This document shows, in pieces, positions 23,040-31,316 of a DNA stretch of 64,000 nucleotides; position 1 is the stretch's first letter, and each line of letters starts with the position of its first letter. The position numbers were made by a program, and so were the translations under genes. The notes under the pieces are model-generated. The model made no database searches and was not told the origin of the DNA. It saw only the letters and a program-made list of their open reading frames with translations. Origin of the DNA: Lentzea cavernae (GTDB lineage Bacteria > Actinomycetota > Actinomycetes > Mycobacteriales > Pseudonocardiaceae). The stretch lies in contig NZ_BNAR01000001.1 in NCBI RefSeq assembly GCF_014653695.1, positions 806,001-870,000 on the forward strand. Direction: 5' to 3'.

Positions 23040-25514
23040 CTAGTCCGCCAACGCCTGCCGCAGCTCCGCACGTGCCGTGACCCCCAGCTTGGGGAAGATC
23101 CGGTGCAGGTGCGTGCTCACCGTCCGGTGCGACAGGTGCAGCCGCTCCCCGATCTCCTTGTTGGTGAGCCCGTCCGCGGCCATCCGCGCGATCGTCAGCT
23201 CGTGCTCGGTCAGCTCGCCACCACCGCCCCGCGACTCACCGGACGCCCGCAGTTCCTCGCGGGCCCGGTCCGCCCAGCACCCGGTGCCGAACGCCTCGAA
23301 CGCCTCCGCCGCCGCCTTGAGGTGCGGCCTGGCCTGGGCCGCCCGGCGCTGACGGCGCAACCACGAGCCGAACGCCAGCTGCACACGCGCGCGGTCCCAG
23401 GGCGAGTTCCGGGCGTCGAGGGCCGCTTCGTACACCGCCTCGGCTTCGTCGTCCTGCGCCAGCAGGGCCCGCGCGTACCGCAGGCCGGCGGCCAGGGCGG
23501 GTGAGGCCGTGGCGGTGTCCAGTTCCTCCACGATCTTGCGCGCCTCGTCGGTGTGGCCGCCGCGGGTGGCGGACTCCACCAGTTCGGGCAGCACGTAGCG
23601 GCGCAGGGCCAGTTGGTAGGCGGGGTCGGCGGGATCGTGGACGCGGCGGACGGCGGCGAACGCGTCGGCGTAGCGGCCCTCGCCCAGCGCGGCGAGCGAC
23701 CTGGCCAGCTGCACGGTCGCCAGGACGGGGCGTGCGCCTGCGGCCAGGCCGATGCGTTCGGCGGTGGCGGCTCGCTCGGACGCGGTCTCGTGGTCGCCGC
23801 GCAGGGCCGCGATCTCGGCCTGCACGGCGATCGCCAGTCCGTGCATGTACGGCTGACCGGTCTCCTCGGCGAGGTGGGCGGCCTCGGCGGCGACGGGCTC
23901 CGCGGCGGCGATGTCACCGAGGCGGGTGCGGCTCCAGGCCTCGACGGCCAGGGCTCGGGCCAGGAGTCCGAACCGGCCCTGCGCGCGGAATCCCCGCTGT
24001 GCGGCGAGGGAGAACCGCACGGAGTCGGCGAACGCGCCCACCTGCAGGGCGGCGCTGCCGAGCAGGCGGAGCGTGGCCGGGTCGTCGTCGTGGACCGCGC
24101 TCAGCCCGGCCACCACCGCGTCGCCCTGCTGCACCGGGCACACGTAGGCCGTCATCGCGAGCATGCGCGGGTCGCCGGGGTCGATCGGCAGCCTGCGGGA
24201 GACCGCCGCGATCCGCTCCCGGACGGCCGGTCCCGGTTCCACCCAGAAGCAGCGCATCGCGACGCTCCAGAAGATCCGCATCCCGAGCTCGACGTCGCCG
24301 CCGGCCACCACGGATTCGGCCAGTCCGACCAGTTCGCCCGCGCCCGCCACGCCCACTCCGTCGTCGAACGTCGTGGGCAGCCACGTCACGAGCGCACGCT
24401 CCCGGACCGTGAGGTCGAGGCCGCGCACGTCCAGGAGGATCCTCTCGACGTCCTCGCGCCGCCCGGCCTCAGCCGCCAGTTCGGCCGCTCGCAGCAACCG
24501 CCGGGCGCGCTGGTCACCGTCGCCCAGGAGCGCGGATCGTTCCAACGCGCTCACCGCGGCGGACGCACCACCGCGCAGCAACGCCCGGTCGGCCGTCTTC
24601 TCCAGCAGGCAGGCCACGTTCTCGTCAGGCCCGGTCGCGGCGCCCGCGAGGTGCCAGGCACGCCGGTCGGGGTGGTCCGTCACGAAGGCGAGGCGGCGGT
24701 GCGCCTCCTGGCGTTCCACCACGCCCGCCGCGCCGACGATCGCCGACCTGATCAACGGGTGCCGGAAGGCGCCGTCCCGGTCGACCAGCCTGGCCTCCAC
24801 GGCGGGCGCGAGGTCCGCCTCGGGAGCGCCGCCGAGGGCCAGCACGAGCAACGCCGAGCGCACGTCGGCGGGCAGCGCGGCGGCACGGGCGGCGAAGGTC
24901 TCCTCCAGGGAGGTGCCGCCGAACGGGAGTTCGGTGAGCGCCAACGGGTTCCCGGCCGCCTGGGCGAGCACCCGCGAGCGGCGTTCCCCGTCCAGGCCGG
25001 GCGCCACCGCGTCGAGAAGCGCGAGAGCGTCGTCCGAGGCCAAAGGCTCCAACGACAGTGCCGGCACGCCCGCGAACACGGGCGTCCGTGCCGTCGCGAC
25101 CAGCACACCGCCGGTGAGCCTGCGCGCCACGAAACCGAGGACGTCCTGGCTCTCGCGGTCCAGCCAGTGCGCGTCGTCGACCAGCACGACGGCCCGCGCC
25201 GCGTCCAGCACCTCCAGCGCGGCGAGCTCGACCAGGTGCACCGGGGGCACGGGACCGTCGGAGAGTCCGAACACGACGTCCAGCGCCGCGCGCCGCACAC
25301 CGGACGAAGTGGACAGGAACGGGTGCAACACCTGGTGCAGCCCGGCGTGCGGCAGCCCGGCCTCGGCCTCGACGCCGACGACCAGGTGACCGTCGAGGCA
25401 GGACAGCAGCGCCGACTTGCCGGCACCCGGCTCGCCGACGACCTGCAGCGCGCCGCCCGACTCCGCCAGCGCGGCCAGCCGTTCCCGTTCCCGATCCCGT
25501 CCGACCAGCGACAC
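23040..25514 (-). CDS. LAL-type LuxR-family transcriptional regulator (large ATP-binding)
   Basis: 824 residues. N-terminal AAA ATPase with Walker A VVGEPGAGKSALL (about 25-37) and Walker B RAVVLVDDAHWLD (about 105-117), a long middle of TPR-like helices, and a C-terminal LuxR helix-turn-helix: ELTIARMAADGLTNKEIGE then LHLSHRTVSTHLHRIF. Such proteins are activators, often for catabolic or secondary-metabolism genes. GTG at 25514 is the best start, because the open frame before it overlaps the VOC gene. It follows the VOC gene by 41 bases in the same direction. Targets are not evident. Confidence 0.88.
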   Translation of the reverse strand: MSLVGRDRERERLAALAESGGALQVVGEPGAGKSALLSCLDGHLVVGVEAEAGLPHAGLHQVLHPFLSTSSGVRRAALDVVFGLSDGPVPPVHLVELAALEVLDAARAVVLVDDAHWLDRESQDVLGFVARRLTGGVLVATARTPVFAGVPALSLEPLASDDALALLDAVAPGLDGERRSRVLAQAAGNPLALTELPFGGTSLEETFAARAAALPADVRSALLVLALGGAPEADLAPAVEARLVDRDGAFRHPLIRSAIVGAAGVVERQEAHRRLAFVTDHPDRRAWHLAGAATGPDENVACLLEKTADRALLRGGASAAVSALERSALLGDGDQRARRLLRAAELAAEAGRREDVERILLDVRGLDLTVRERALVTWLPTTFDDGVGVAGAGELVGLAESVVAGGDVELGMRIFWSVAMRCFWVEPGPAVRERIAAVSRRLPIDPGDPRMLAMTAYVCPVQQGDAVVAGLSAVHDDDPATLRLLGSAALQVGAFADSVRFSLAAQRGFRAQGRFGLLARALAVEAWSRTRLGDIAAAEPVAAEAAHLAEETGQPYMHGLAIAVQAEIAALRGDHETASERAATAERIGLAAGARPVLATVQLARSLAALGEGRYADAFAAVRRVHDPADPAYQLALRRYVLPELVESATRGGHTDEARKIVEELDTATASPALAAGLRYARALLAQDDEAEAVYEAALDARNSPWDRARVQLAFGSWLRRQRRAAQARPHLKAAAEAFEAFGTGCWADRAREELRASGESRGGGGELTEHELTIARMAADGLTNKEIGERLHLSHRTVSTHLHRIFPKLGVTARAELRQALAD

Positions 25515-25555
25515 CCGCCCGACACCCCGTTCGTTGATCCGTTCGGACCAGGGTG

Positions 25556-26368
25556 TCAGAAAGTCCAGACCGCGCGCTCGCCCGGCCCCACGACCAGCGT
25601 GGACGTGCCGAGCCGCTCGACGTGCCGCGTCACCGGGCGGTTCAGCTCGAACTCGGCCCGCCGGAGCCCCGTGAGCCCGATCGGCACCTCCTCGAACCGG
25701 ATCGTGGTGCCACCGCACGCCGCCACGACCGAGTCCCCCTCGGTCCGCGGCGCGCACCCTCCCGCGCGCAGCAGCGGCACGGTGTGCGCGAGGTCGGTGG
25801 CCGTGACGGCGACGTGGACGAAAGTGACGTCGCGCATCAGCTTGTCCGCGTACACGTCCGGCAGGTACCGCTCGCGTGTGACGTCGCCGGGGAACTTCGC
25901 GGGTCCCGCCCCGCCGCGCGGGTCGTCGAGGTACTCGTCGCGGTACTCCATGGCCCAGGCGCCGAACCTCTCGTACTCCTCGACCAGGAGCACCGCGTCG
26001 AACCACGGCACGGGTCTGCCGTCGCCGAAGTCGCGGGTCTGCAGGAAGTCGATCGGCTGCACGCCCGCGTCGCGCAACCGGGTCTTGAGCTCCTCGACGT
26101 CCCCGTCGCGCTCGGTCGAGAGCCCGAGGCCCGCGGAACCCGGCTCACCGTCCCGGCCCGGCACGTCACCCTGCCCGAAGATCTCCAGGTAGGTCTCGCG
26201 GCCGCGCAGGTAGCGCCCCGTCCAGACCTTGCCGTCCGCACCGCTCGTGGTGCGCACCTCGAAGTCCGCGAACTCCCCGACGTAACCCGAGTGCTCGATC
26301 GCGTCCGCCGTGGCGCGGTCGAGCGTGCCCCAGGCGTGGTTGTAGTACAGCAACTGCCGCCCGCCCAT
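25556..26368 (-). CDS. glyoxalase/VOC-like protein, possibly DUF5829
   Basis: 270 residues in two similar halves. The first contains LLYYNHAWGTLDRATADAI and GRETYLEIFGQGDVPG; the second VTFVHVAVTATDLAHTVPLL and RAEFELNRPV. This is a paired beta-alpha-beta (vicinal oxygen chelate-like) layout, and the opening LLYYNHAWG resembles DUF5829 proteins (from memory, unchecked). Function unknown. Lies between the MerR gene and the LAL regulator, all leftward, gaps 57 and 41 bases. Confidence 0.6.
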   Translation of the reverse strand: MGGRQLLYYNHAWGTLDRATADAIEHSGYVGEFADFEVRTTSGADGKVWTGRYLRGRETYLEIFGQGDVPGRDGEPGSAGLGLSTERDGDVEELKTRLRDAGVQPIDFLQTRDFGDGRPVPWFDAVLLVEEYERFGAWAMEYRDEYLDDPRGGAGPAKFPGDVTRERYLPDVYADKLMRDVTFVHVAVTATDLAHTVPLLRAGGCAPRTEGDSVVAACGGTTIRFEEVPIGLTGLRRAEFELNRPVTRHVERLGTSTLVVGPGERAVWTF

Positions 26369-26425
26369 GGGTCCGATCGTAGGACGAACACCCTCGAGCG
26401 GAACTCGAGTGGAACGAAGGAGACC

Positions 26426-27145
26426 TCATGTCCGCCGCGGCGAGCCCGGGCCGTGCCGGCGCATCGCGTCCCAGGCGGGCGAGGAGGCGCCGGCCGCTTC
26501 CAACGCAAGCGCGCTGATCTCCGGATCCACCACCGGCACCGGGGGCCGGCCCGACAGCCACGCGGCCGTGCGCTCCGCCAGGGCGGGCAGCCGGGGGTCG
26601 TCCGGCGCGAAGCCGAAGGCCTCGTCGTGGGCGAGGTAGATCCGCCGGAACTCGGGGTCGGCCAGCGACTCCACCTTGTCCGCGAGCCACGCGGCGGCCT
26701 CGCCGGGTGCGACGGCCTGCATCAGCACCCAGACCTCGCGTTCCACCCGAACACCCCGCTCGCTGACCCCGAGCTCCCGCAACAGGTCCAGCATGGTGAC
26801 GACCTCGGGCGTCACGAACAACGCGCTGCCGGCCCGCAACCGCACCACCCGGTCCCGCGCGAGCCGGATCTCCTCCTCGCGGCGGCGCAACGCCTCGTCG
26901 ATCTCGGTGATCGCCGCGGCGAACTCGTCCTCCCCCGCCACGAGGAGGTCCTTCACGCGGGCGAGCGGCACCCCGGCCCCGGCGAGAGTGCGGATCTTGA
27001 CCAGGTCGACGGCGTCCTGGGCGGTGTAGCGCCGGTAGCCGGAGTGGTCGCGCTCGGGCTCCGCCAGCAACCCCACCTTGTGGTAGTGCCGCACCGCCTT
27101 GATCGTGACGCCCGCGTACCGGGCGAGCTGGCCGATCGTGATCAC
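26426..27145 (-). CDS. MerR-family transcriptional regulator
   Basis: 239 residues. N-terminal winged helix ITIGQLARYAGVTIKAVRHYHKVGLL, then ERDHSGYRRYTAQDAVDLVKI; a coiled-coil linker (EIDEALRRREEEIRLARDRVVRLRA); and a C-terminal effector region of about 110 residues of TipAS-like helical character. GTG at 27145 places the HTH at the N-terminus as usual. It lies 7 bases after the beta-lactamase-like gene, so the two form an operon, and a MerR-type palindrome stands before that operon. Confidence 0.88.
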   Translation of the reverse strand: MITIGQLARYAGVTIKAVRHYHKVGLLAEPERDHSGYRRYTAQDAVDLVKIRTLAGAGVPLARVKDLLVAGEDEFAAAITEIDEALRRREEEIRLARDRVVRLRAGSALFVTPEVVTMLDLLRELGVSERGVRVEREVWVLMQAVAPGEAAAWLADKVESLADPEFRRIYLAHDEAFGFAPDDPRLPALAERTAAWLSGRPPVPVVDPEISALALEAAGASSPAWDAMRRHGPGSPRRT

Positions 27146-27152
27146 AGCGGCA

Positions 27153-28448
27153 TCATCGCACCCGGCCGAACATCCGTCCGGCGAGATCGACTCCGATGAT
27201 CGCGCCGGCCGCGTCCCGCGTGAAGAACCCGCGCTGCCCGGCGAAGGCACCGGACGTGATCATGTACTCGTCGCGCGGCAGCAGCCCCACCGGGAACGGC
27301 GCGTGGTCGGCCGGCAGGTCCACCTCCGCGGACTCCCGGATCTCCGGCCGGATCAGCACTTCCAGCACCAGCCCCGAACCGGTGTCGTCGATGGTCATCA
27401 CCATCGCGTCGTTCTCGTACCCGCCCGCGACCTCCGAGGCCGCCGAAGCGTTGTACTGCAACGGCTCCGGGTCGCGGTCCAGCACGCCGAGGAAGTCCTC
27501 CAGCGCCGCCCGCACCACCGCCTGGTTGAACGGGATTCCGTCCGGACCCTGGTTCGCGACCGACACCACCGCGAAGTTCCGCGACGGCACGATCAGCATC
27601 TCCGCGAACTGCCCGTTGGACGAACCGCCGTGCCCGATCGCCTGCACGCCGTCGATCTCGCGCAGGAACCAGCTGACGCCGATCGCGTCGCCGAGGTTGC
27701 TGCCGCGCAACACCGCCGTGGGCCGCCGCATCTCCTCGAGTCCGTTGTCGCCCAGGTGGAACCGCGCCCACCGCAGCACGTCCGCGACGGACGCCGCGAT
27801 GCCGCCTCCAGGGTTGTTGGCACGCCAGTGCCGCCACGGCCGGGCGACCTCGCCCTTCTCGTGCCCCACCGCGAACCGGCGCGTCATCACCGCGTCCCGG
27901 TCGAAGTGCGTGTCGCCCAGTCCGAGCGGTTCCAGCAGCAACGTCGTGATCGCCTGCTCGTAGGTCTGCCCGGTGACGTTCTCGATGATCCGCCCCGCCA
28001 GGTTGAACCCGGACTGGCTGTACGACGGGCGCTCCCCGACCGCCGCGACCAGCTTCAGACCGGCGAGCCCGTCCACGTGGCGGGCCAGCGCGTCGTCGCC
28101 CTCACCGCTGTCGCTCATCGTGCCCCAGTCGAGCCCGGACGTGTGGTTCAGCAGCTGCCGCACGGTGAACGAGCGGTCGTCCGCCAGCCGCAGCTCCGGC
28201 ACGTGCTCGCGCACCGGGGAGTCCAGGGACATCCGGCCCTGCGCCACCAGGCGCATGATCGCCGTGGCGGTGTAGGTCTTGGTGACCGAACCGAGCAGGA
28301 ACAGCGTGTCCTCGTTGACCGGCAACGGGTTCTCGAGACTGGTCACGCCGTGGCAGTGGAAGTGCTCCCGCCCGTCGTGGAAGACGCCGACGGCGGCTCC
28401 GGGGATGTCGAAGCGAGCAGCGGTCTCGGCGATGAAGTCGTTGTCCAT
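27153..28448 (-). CDS. serine beta-lactamase family hydrolase (class C/esterase type)
   Basis: 431 residues, no signal peptide, so probably cytosolic. Nucleophile motif S-V-T-K at 54-57, the YSQSG second motif (in place of Y-x-N), and HGGSSNG as the third box. The last 110 residues form a lipocalin-like beta domain (GGYENDAMVMTIDDTGSGL) often found on esterases and D-aminopeptidases of this group. An esterase or peptidase role is likelier than antibiotic hydrolysis. It is cotranscribed with the MerR gene and divergent from the TIR gene. Confidence 0.82.
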   Translation of the reverse strand: MDNDFIAETAARFDIPGAAVGVFHDGREHFHCHGVTSLENPLPVNEDTLFLLGSVTKTYTATAIMRLVAQGRMSLDSPVREHVPELRLADDRSFTVRQLLNHTSGLDWGTMSDSGEGDDALARHVDGLAGLKLVAAVGERPSYSQSGFNLAGRIIENVTGQTYEQAITTLLLEPLGLGDTHFDRDAVMTRRFAVGHEKGEVARPWRHWRANNPGGGIAASVADVLRWARFHLGDNGLEEMRRPTAVLRGSNLGDAIGVSWFLREIDGVQAIGHGGSSNGQFAEMLIVPSRNFAVVSVANQGPDGIPFNQAVVRAALEDFLGVLDRDPEPLQYNASAASEVAGGYENDAMVMTIDDTGSGLVLEVLIRPEIRESAEVDLPADHAPFPVGLLPRDEYMITSGAFAGQRGFFTRDAAGAIIGVDLAGRMFGRVR

Positions 28449-28464
28449 GCCGCAGAGCCTCCAA

Positions 28465-28483
28465 CCCTGACCCAGGGTCAAGG
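28465..28483 (-). promoter_or_regulatory. MerR-type operator before the beta-lactamase/merR operon
   Basis: 19-base palindrome CCCTGACCCAGGGTCAAGG with one mismatched pair, centred about 26 bases before the ATG at 28448. The reverse strand reads TTGACC then TCAGGGT, like the spacer-located operators of MerR regulators. Likely site for the MerR protein encoded second in the operon. Confidence 0.55.
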
Positions 28484-28547
28484 TCAACCCCGCAACGTCC
28501 ACAAGCTGTCCACTATTTCCGTTAACACACCTCTCGGAGCATTCGAT

Positions 28548-29147
28548 GTGGAGACCGTGCGCCGAATCTTCCTGAGCTACCGGATCAAGGACAGCGTCCA
28601 CGCGACGGCGGCGATCGCCGGCCGGCTCGCCCAGCACTACGGGCAGGACAACGTGTTCCGGGACAGGGACTCGCTGCCGCTGGGGTCCGTCTACCCGCGG
28701 CGGATCCGGCGCGAACTGGAACGCTCCGACGTGGTGCTCGCCGTGATCGGCCCGTCGTGGCTGACCATCCGCGACAAGAACGACGTGCGCTGCCTGGACG
28801 ACGAACGCGACTGGGTGCGGACGGAGCTGCGGATGGCGTTCCAGCGGGAGATGCCGGTGGTGCCGGTGCTGCTCGACGGCACCCCGCTGCCCGACCCCGC
28901 GCTGCTTCCGAATGACATCGCGCTGCTCAGCCTCTCCATGTACTGGCAGGTGAGGCACCGGACGTTCGAGTCCGACGTGCGCGGCCTGATCGCGAACCTG
29001 GAGGGCGGCGACCACGCCCCGCCCGCTCCTCCGGCCGCGGCCACGTCAGGACCGGTGCAGCACAACACCGCGACCCACGGCGGCAACGTCTACGCGAACC
29101 AGGGCGGCGCCTTCACCATCAACCAGAACCCCGGGGACCGCCGATGA
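28548..29147 (+). CDS. TIR-domain protein with C-terminal amyloid-like motif
   Basis: 199 residues. A TIR domain fills residues 5-150: RRIFLSYRIKDS, NVFRDRDSLPLGSVYP, RRELERSDVVLAVIGPSWL, then WVRTELRMAF. Glu58 sits where NAD-cleaving TIR enzymes have their catalytic glutamate. A Pro/Ala linker (155-166) leads to a tail, residues 171-193, of pattern QHNxAxxGGNVYANQG. This tail recurs almost unchanged at the N-terminus of the next protein. GGAG lies 8 bases before GTG 28548; GTG 28557 is an alternative. A four-base overlap (ATGA) couples it to the membrane-protein gene. Role inferred: effector of a membrane-linked defence or cell-death system. Confidence 0.82.
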   Translation: METVRRIFLSYRIKDSVHATAAIAGRLAQHYGQDNVFRDRDSLPLGSVYPRRIRRELERSDVVLAVIGPSWLTIRDKNDVRCLDDERDWVRTELRMAFQREMPVVPVLLDGTPLPDPALLPNDIALLSLSMYWQVRHRTFESDVRGLIANLEGGDHAPPAPPAAATSGPVQHNTATHGGNVYANQGGAFTINQNPGDRR

Positions 29148-29227
29148 CCTACCCGAACGGCCCGCAGCAGGGGCCGCAGCAGCACAACATCGCGAGCTAC
29201 GGCGGCAACGTCTTCGCGAACCAGGGC
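29049..29227 (+). repeat. 57-bp direct repeat shared by TIR gene end and membrane gene start
   Basis: Bases 29049-29105 and 29171-29227 match at 50 of 57 positions. They encode the GP-x-QHN-x-A-x-x-GGNV-[YF]-ANQG motif in both proteins, in frame in each gene. Differences fall at codons 1, 3, 7, 9, 10 and 15, most of them changing the residue, so the motif core is kept. Confidence 0.8.
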
Positions 29228-29464
29228 AAGAAGATGACCGTGCGGCAGGACAACCGCACCATCATCCACGCGCGGATGCGCACGTTCACCGGCTGGGCCG
29301 CCCTGGTGATGATCGCCGCGGACGTGGCCTTCTTCGTCTACGGCGCCTCGGCGTACACCGGGAACGAGGGCAGTTCCGCCGACCTCGTCAGGGCGGTCAC
29401 CTACCTGGTGATGCTCGCCGTGACGATCAGCCTGGTCCGCCGGTGGTTCCGCCAACGCCTGTGA
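29144..29464 (+). CDS. small two-helix membrane protein sharing the TIR-protein motif
   Basis: 106 residues. The N-terminal 45 residues are Gln/Asn/Gly-rich with the motif QHNIASYGGNVFANQG at 13-28, continuing to MTVRQ, parallel to FTINQ in the TIR protein. Two membrane helices follow: TFTGWAALVMIAADVAFFVYG (47-69) and LVRAVTYLVMLAVTISLV (81-98), with a basic C-terminus. The gene overlaps the TIR gene by 4 bases. It may anchor or trigger the TIR protein at the membrane through motif co-assembly, or act as a membrane-damaging partner. No named family recognised. Confidence 0.7.
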   Translation: MTYPNGPQQGPQQHNIASYGGNVFANQGKKMTVRQDNRTIIHARMRTFTGWAALVMIAADVAFFVYGASAYTGNEGSSADLVRAVTYLVMLAVTISLVRRWFRQRL

Positions 29465-29468
29465 CAGC

Positions 29469-29512
29469 GGTGTTCCCGTCCCCGGAGCACGCGCCCCAGG
29501 GACGGGAACACC
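29469..29512. terminator. bidirectional hairpin terminator
   Basis: GGTGTTCCCGTCCC (29469-29482) pairs perfectly with its inverse at 29499-29512, a 14-base stem with a 16-base loop. It sits between the convergent membrane-protein gene (stop 29464) and the GH8 gene (stop at 29516) and can serve both. Confidence 0.8.
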
Positions 29513-29515
29513 CGG

Positions 29516-31195
29516 CTACGGCACCCAGTGGTTGCCGGTCACCGTGATCATCACCTGCAGCTGGATGCTCGCGGAGAAGTAGCTGCCGCCGTCGATCGGC
29601 GTTCGCAGCATCTTGTTCCACAACGCGTCCAGCCACGCTTGGCTGCCGGGATCGGTCGCGGCCACGACCGCGAACGGCGCGAAGAACGCGGCGGCGCTGC
29701 CACCGGAGATCTGCGTGCCGTTGAGCTGGTAGCCCATGGCGATGTTGTCCGGGTTGCCGCCCGTCTTGGACTTGACCCACGTGTTGAGCTTGCGGGCCGC
29801 GTTCAGCGACGAGGAGTCGCCACTGGTCACCGCGTCCGCGCCGATGCGCCACGGCACGCGGCAGGCGTTCCAGTAGTACTTGCCGTCGTTCACGCTCTCC
29901 AGCACCTGCCCGGCCGGCGGGCGCGGCGAGGAGTTCGTGTTCTCCACGAAGTCCGGCAGCAGACCGGTGCCCGGGGCGAAGTTCTGCTGCAGCGTGGAGA
30001 TCAGGTTCTGGTGCGCGGTGCGGATCGTGTCCCACGCCCCGTCCCCCGTCGCCTTCCGGAACGCCCGGAAGTGGTCGGCCATCCAGTCCGACGACCGCGA
30101 GAGGTAGTAGTACTGGTCGCCCGCGCTGGACCAGTCGCCCAGCTTGAGCAGGTTGGTCTGCGGGTTGACCTCGCTGGCCTTGATCGCGTTGACGTGCCGG
30201 ATCGCCAGCTGCTTGTAGTCGTACGTGCCCGTGCTGCCCCACTGCCTGTCGGCGAGCAGCAGCCCGTAGGCCACGTCCATGTCGCCGTCCGTGGCGCCGT
30301 CACCGCCGTTGACGCTGCGGCAGTTCACGTCCTGCTCGGCCGCGAGCAGGTCCGGGTTGATCGACGACGGGTGGTCGATCTTCCACTTCACCAGCCCGTC
30401 GAAGATCTTGCGGGCGTCCGGGTCGGCGCCCGCCATCGTGGCGACGACGACCATGCCGTAGCCCTGCGCCTCGGCCACGTACGGGTGGTCGGCGTCGGGC
30501 GAGATCACCTGGTACCAGCCGTTGCCGCAGTTCTGCCGGACGAACGCGGACTTCCAGCGCTGGTAGTAGTCGACCACTGCCGCGTCCACAGTGGACGTGC
30601 TGCCCGACGGGCGCAGAACGCCCGACGCGTACGGGGTCTTCCGGCTGCCGAACGCGTAGCCGAGACCGTTCGACGGCGGGGTGGTCGTCGTGGTCGTGGT
30701 CGGCGGAGCACCGCCCACCACGCCGTAGACCTCGAGCTCCCACAGGGAGTAGCCCCACTCGGTGCCGCGGGCCGTGCCGAGGACCCGCACGTACCGGCCG
30801 GAACCGGACACGGTGAGGTCGTCGACGCCACCGTCACCGGCGCTCGTCGAGAACACGTCCGTCCACGCCGAGTCGTCGGGGGAGGTCTGCACGCGGTAAC
30901 CCCTGGCGTACGCGGCCTCCCAGTTGAGACGCACCCGGCTGACCGAGTGCGCCGAACCGAGGTCGACGCGGATCCACTCCTGGTCGCGCCCCTCCAGCGA
31001 GGCCCACCTGGTCGTCGTGCTGCCGTCGACGGCCTTCGCCGCCTCCAGCCCGGCACCCTCGACCGAGGACGCCGTCACCCCCTTGCCCTGCGAGACCAGG
31101 GGATCCGCGGCCGTCGCGCTGGTCGTCCCCGCCACCAGGAGACCCAACACGAGTCCGGCCGCGCTCACCGCAGCCAACGCCGATCGTCTGTCCAC
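29516..31195 (-). CDS. secreted GH8-family glycosidase with N-terminal F5/8-type carbohydrate-binding domain
   Basis: 559 residues. A Sec signal (about 1-30, ATA) is followed by a discoidin/F5-8 type C domain (about 35-170: KAVDGSTTTRWASLEG, WIRVDLGSAHSVSRVRLNWE, SLWELEVYG), a Thr-rich linker, and a GH8 catalytic domain. The domain has the family signature ATDGDMDVAYGLLLADRQW and AEAQGYGM with the acid glutamate. GH8 enzymes hydrolyse cellulose, beta-glucans, chitosan or xylan; which one cannot be told. GTG at 31195 has GGAGG 5 bases upstream, so the longer open frame before it is not used. Confidence 0.88.
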   Translation of the reverse strand: MDRRSALAAVSAAGLVLGLLVAGTTSATAADPLVSQGKGVTASSVEGAGLEAAKAVDGSTTTRWASLEGRDQEWIRVDLGSAHSVSRVRLNWEAAYARGYRVQTSPDDSAWTDVFSTSAGDGGVDDLTVSGSGRYVRVLGTARGTEWGYSLWELEVYGVVGGAPPTTTTTTTPPSNGLGYAFGSRKTPYASGVLRPSGSTSTVDAAVVDYYQRWKSAFVRQNCGNGWYQVISPDADHPYVAEAQGYGMVVVATMAGADPDARKIFDGLVKWKIDHPSSINPDLLAAEQDVNCRSVNGGDGATDGDMDVAYGLLLADRQWGSTGTYDYKQLAIRHVNAIKASEVNPQTNLLKLGDWSSAGDQYYYLSRSSDWMADHFRAFRKATGDGAWDTIRTAHQNLISTLQQNFAPGTGLLPDFVENTNSSPRPPAGQVLESVNDGKYYWNACRVPWRIGADAVTSGDSSSLNAARKLNTWVKSKTGGNPDNIAMGYQLNGTQISGGSAAAFFAPFAVVAATDPGSQAWLDALWNKMLRTPIDGGSYFSASIQLQVMITVTGNHWVP

Positions 31196-31316
31196 GACCA
31201 CCTCCAACCAATGGTTAACAAACCTGCCTAAAAGGGCAGGCGTGACCATAGGCTGGACGGTCAACTCCGGACAAGAGGTACGAACCACTTGTCCGGTCGA
31301 CATCCGGTGACCAGCG

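Noticed and set aside
23040-28448. Secondary-metabolite cluster around the LAL regulator
   Set aside because: Neighbours are a VOC protein, MerR and a beta-lactamase-like enzyme; no synthase, peptide precursor or tailoring set.
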